Shown: positions 61,688 to 64,000 of the stretch, piece by piece
Layout: every line of letters starts with the position of its first letter
Numbering within the stretch: the stretch's first letter is position 1
From: Capitulum mitella
Taxonomy: Eukaryota; Arthropoda; Thecostraca; Pollicipedomorpha; Pollicipedidae
NCBI GenBank assembly: GCA_030062745.1
Contig: CP099845.1
Coordinates: 20,916,556-20,980,555, forward strand
Length of the DNA stretch: 64,000 bases
Reading direction: 5' to 3'
The notes under the pieces: generated by a model
The model's input: the letters and a program-made list of their open reading frames with translations, nothing else
Told to the model about the DNA's origin: nothing
Database searches by the model: none
Translations under genes and position numbers: made by a program

Positions 61688-61851
61688 CGCCATGGCGTTC
61701 CCCCCGTTCGGCTCGAGCGCGCACGGCAACGGCGCCGCCGCGGGCATGCTGCCCGGCTACGCGGTGTCGCGGCCCAGCTACCCGGTCATGATGTCGGAGG
61801 CGTTTCCGCCGGGCGTGCCGTACGGCGCCGGTGAGTGGATGGCCAGCACCG
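61688..61851 (+). CDS. Exon 2 of the putative transcriptional regulator, with two alternative donors
   Basis: The exon completes the split codon from exon 1 (AG plus C gives Ser) and continues AMAFPPFGSSAHGNG, then a Tyr, Pro and Met-rich stretch with PSYPVMMSEAFPPG. It is low-complexity and probably disordered. Two strong donors follow: GTGAGT at 61831 and GTAAGC at 61852. Both leave phase 1 and differ by 21 bases, so the distal one inserts seven residues, GEWMAST, without changing frame. The ATG at 61692 sits in a near-perfect Kozak context (GCCATGG) in its own CpG island (about 61490-62000), so transcripts starting here could give a shorter protein beginning MAFPPF. The next exon must lie beyond this window or in DNA I cannot resolve. 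Confidence 0.58.
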
Positions 61852-64000
61852 GTAAGCGGCGCGGCGGCCGCTGCATGCCCCGGCCGTCGGCGGCGTGGAC
61901 GCGCTGCCGCCGTTGTTGGTGGTCGCCACGCGCCGCCGACAACGTCGGCGGCGTGGACGCGGTGGCGGTGCCCGTTGCCAGTGCCCGCACGTGGTGTCCA
62001 GCGGTGCTGCTTGTCGTTGGTGTGTGTAGCTGCGAGCGTGGTTTTGCCGGTGCCGAGGACTTGGTGTGGCGTAGGAGTTAAGTCATGTTCGCTAGGCTCA
62101 TCCCGCTCCGCATGCAACGCCGGTTTATGTCCCACCTGTGGCCAAAGTCCTACGGGGAAGTCGTCAGAGATAAGATTTAGTGACTTACTTTGGATTATAT
62201 CTTATTACGTCATGCTAAAATGTCATATTACGTTATGTTACCATCTGAAAAAGCCACGAGAAGCTCTTGATGCGGAAACAGTCGTGAGGAGAATCTTATG
62301 TATTCAGCCAATTTTTGTATGGAGATTGTGCGATTTTAGTGCCGTTTGTTTTGCGTTCAGGACGTGTCACTCACTGCATTTTTCAAGTTCCAGTACATAT
62401 GCTTTCCGATGACGCAAAACTATTAACGTTCTTTCCGTCCTACGCAGTCTGAAGCAGCTGGCAATAACATCGAAATTGCGCGATCAAATTGCCATCCACT
62501 TGGTGCTCATTGTGGTAACTCGCATTAGGCCATGGAGTTTTGGGACATACCCTGCTTCCATAGATTGGTTTAGGTGCCGGGGATAACAAAGCAACCAATA
62601 AGCTTAGTTCAGACGAAGAAGGCAGGTGCAGCGAATGAACGCAAGCAATCAGTCGATGAAAGCAGGCTTGCTTAATTGATTGCCCAATTACTTGTTCGTA
62701 ATGTATATTTTTGAACTGCGCTGAATATCCAAAAAGCTCAGCACGCTGTAAAATTGGGTATGACCGTTCCGTGTTCAGACTAGGCTTAGCCCGTAGCAGT
62801 ATTTACAGTTTAAGAAAACACATTTGTGTAGGAATTTAAGTCATATTGAAAGACCCGACCAGAAACCGCTTTGGAGAAATCGTGGCGCAACCTCTTTATG
62901 TGAAAGTATAAACTACGCATGGTGTAACTGAAATAACGGCATACATTGCTCTGTGGGCCTAATGTCTTTCTCTGCCCTGATGTTAGGCTTTAACAGCAGG
63001 CCGATTTTGTACGGCGTCCTTGCATAAGGCAGTAAGGTTAGCAGAGGCGCATTAACTAGATATAAATATATTTGCAGGAAAGACTAGTAAAGTAATTTGT
63101 CTCCTGAAATATACACCATATGTAATAAGTGCCCTCATTACGGTTCGTGAGCAGTCATACATCATAGGACCACCGACAGCTAGCTAATGACGTTCATGAG
63201 TGCCGTAGCAAGTCAAAGTATTCCATATTTTCAGGAACTTTATCCCGACTTTTGGTTCCAAACCGCGTGCCAAAGGTAAAATACTCTCTTCAAATCCGAT
63301 AAATTCATTGAGAGTGTTGAGTGTGGGCCCAAATCTCTGCCGCACTCGAAAATCCCGGGACTACTCATGCGCCATACGTGAATCGTGAGACTGAGTGAAT
63401 CACGCCAAACGGTATGGTCGAGGTTTTCGCATGCGTGCCCTGGAGATCACGAAGCAGAAAATCCCTTAAAGGTTTTTATCGCGTACGTCACGTACATGTG
63501 ACGGGTTGTTGCACGCCTATCTCGCTCGTATATTATAGCTGATGCATTTTGCTCGAAAAGCTGCAGTCGACACGTCCAGCGCCTTTTCCACGACCCGGCG
63601 TGTCTGCCCAACAAAGAACCACACCGTCGCGTCTGAGCGCGGATGTCCCCCCCCCCCCCCCGACCGCCCGGAAGCCCATCAGCGGCAAACCGGGAGCCAG
63701 CGCTCTATTATCTCGGCTTGCCGCGACGGCGGAGGGCGCCGTTGCAGTGTTGTCATCTATGAAATTAATTTCTGATCAGATTATCATTTCCCCGCGAGCC
63801 GGCCGGTCGGCGCGGGAAGGCCCCGCATCTGTTCGGACGGCGCCGATTCCCATGTGACCTAATTTGGAATATGACGCCCGGATAAAGCATTGTCGCCGCC
63901 CGCCGTAATTTGATTAGACCCGATCTTGTGGCGCCACCGGGCACAGCCCGCTGAATGCCGGCGCGCGTGCGGCGGCGAGCGCGCGCGTGCGTCTCGCCTC
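61852..64000 (+). other. Predicted intron 2, open at the window edge
   Basis: After the donors the DNA stays GC-rich to about 62000, then is AT-rich and empty to about 63540. A 15-base C-run lies at 63647-63661 and GC-rich sequence with ATTA and CTAATTTG words resumes to the edge. I find no exon that fits phase 1 with a recognisable domain. Confidence 0.45.
63647..63661. repeat. Poly-C run of 15
   Basis: A homopolymer of 15 C on the plus strand near the window edge. Length is likely to vary, and assembly may be unreliable here. Confidence 0.95.

Overview
This 64 kb window looks like gene-poor nuclear DNA of an invertebrate, most likely a crustacean. A thoracican barnacle is my best guess, from the style of the LINE reverse transcriptase, the very GC-rich islands full of GGCC/CCGG, and the microsatellites. 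That is a judgement from pattern, not a search. Nothing looks prokaryotic. I see no operons, ribosome binding sites, rRNA, credible intact tRNA or CRISPR array. Nearly all long open frames lie in 70-80% GC islands, where stop codons are rare, and they carry no recognisable domain.

From left to right, positions 1-58,000 alternate between CpG-rich islands of about 0.3-1.5 kb and AT-richer spacers. I find no gene there that I can support. The islands are not featureless GC: short AT cores (TAAT/ATTA, ACAATGG, TTTATTG/TTTATGG, GGTTTTTGC) recur in them, as in a cis-regulatory domain. The spacers hold repeats: (CT)n, a long (CA)n(TA)n block, a polypurine tract, (TA)n, minisatellites of 46, 34, 32 and 25 bp, a MITE-like inverted repeat at 26.64-26.82 kb, and a large imperfect palindrome at about 25.07-26.56 kb with two 0.6-0.7 kb arms around a 137 bp loop. 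A broken, 5'-truncated non-LTR retrotransposon with a clear reverse transcriptase lies at 52.13-53.68 kb.

The right end (about 58.1 kb to the edge) holds the only host gene I can support: the 5' end of a plus-strand gene. Exon 1 codes from 59,321 to 59,418, a 2.27 kb intron follows, and exon 2 runs from 61,688 to 61,830 or 61,851. Splice signals and phases agree across the intron. The predicted N-terminus (about 80-88 residues) is low-complexity, rich in Pro, Gly, Ala and Tyr, and carries a VKRE sumoylation-type motif, as in many transcription factors. The family cannot be named because no folded domain lies in the window. Two donors 21 bp apart in the same phase predict a 7-residue alternative insertion. 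A simple reading is that this is the start of a developmental regulator preceded by a long non-coding regulatory landscape; that link is inference.
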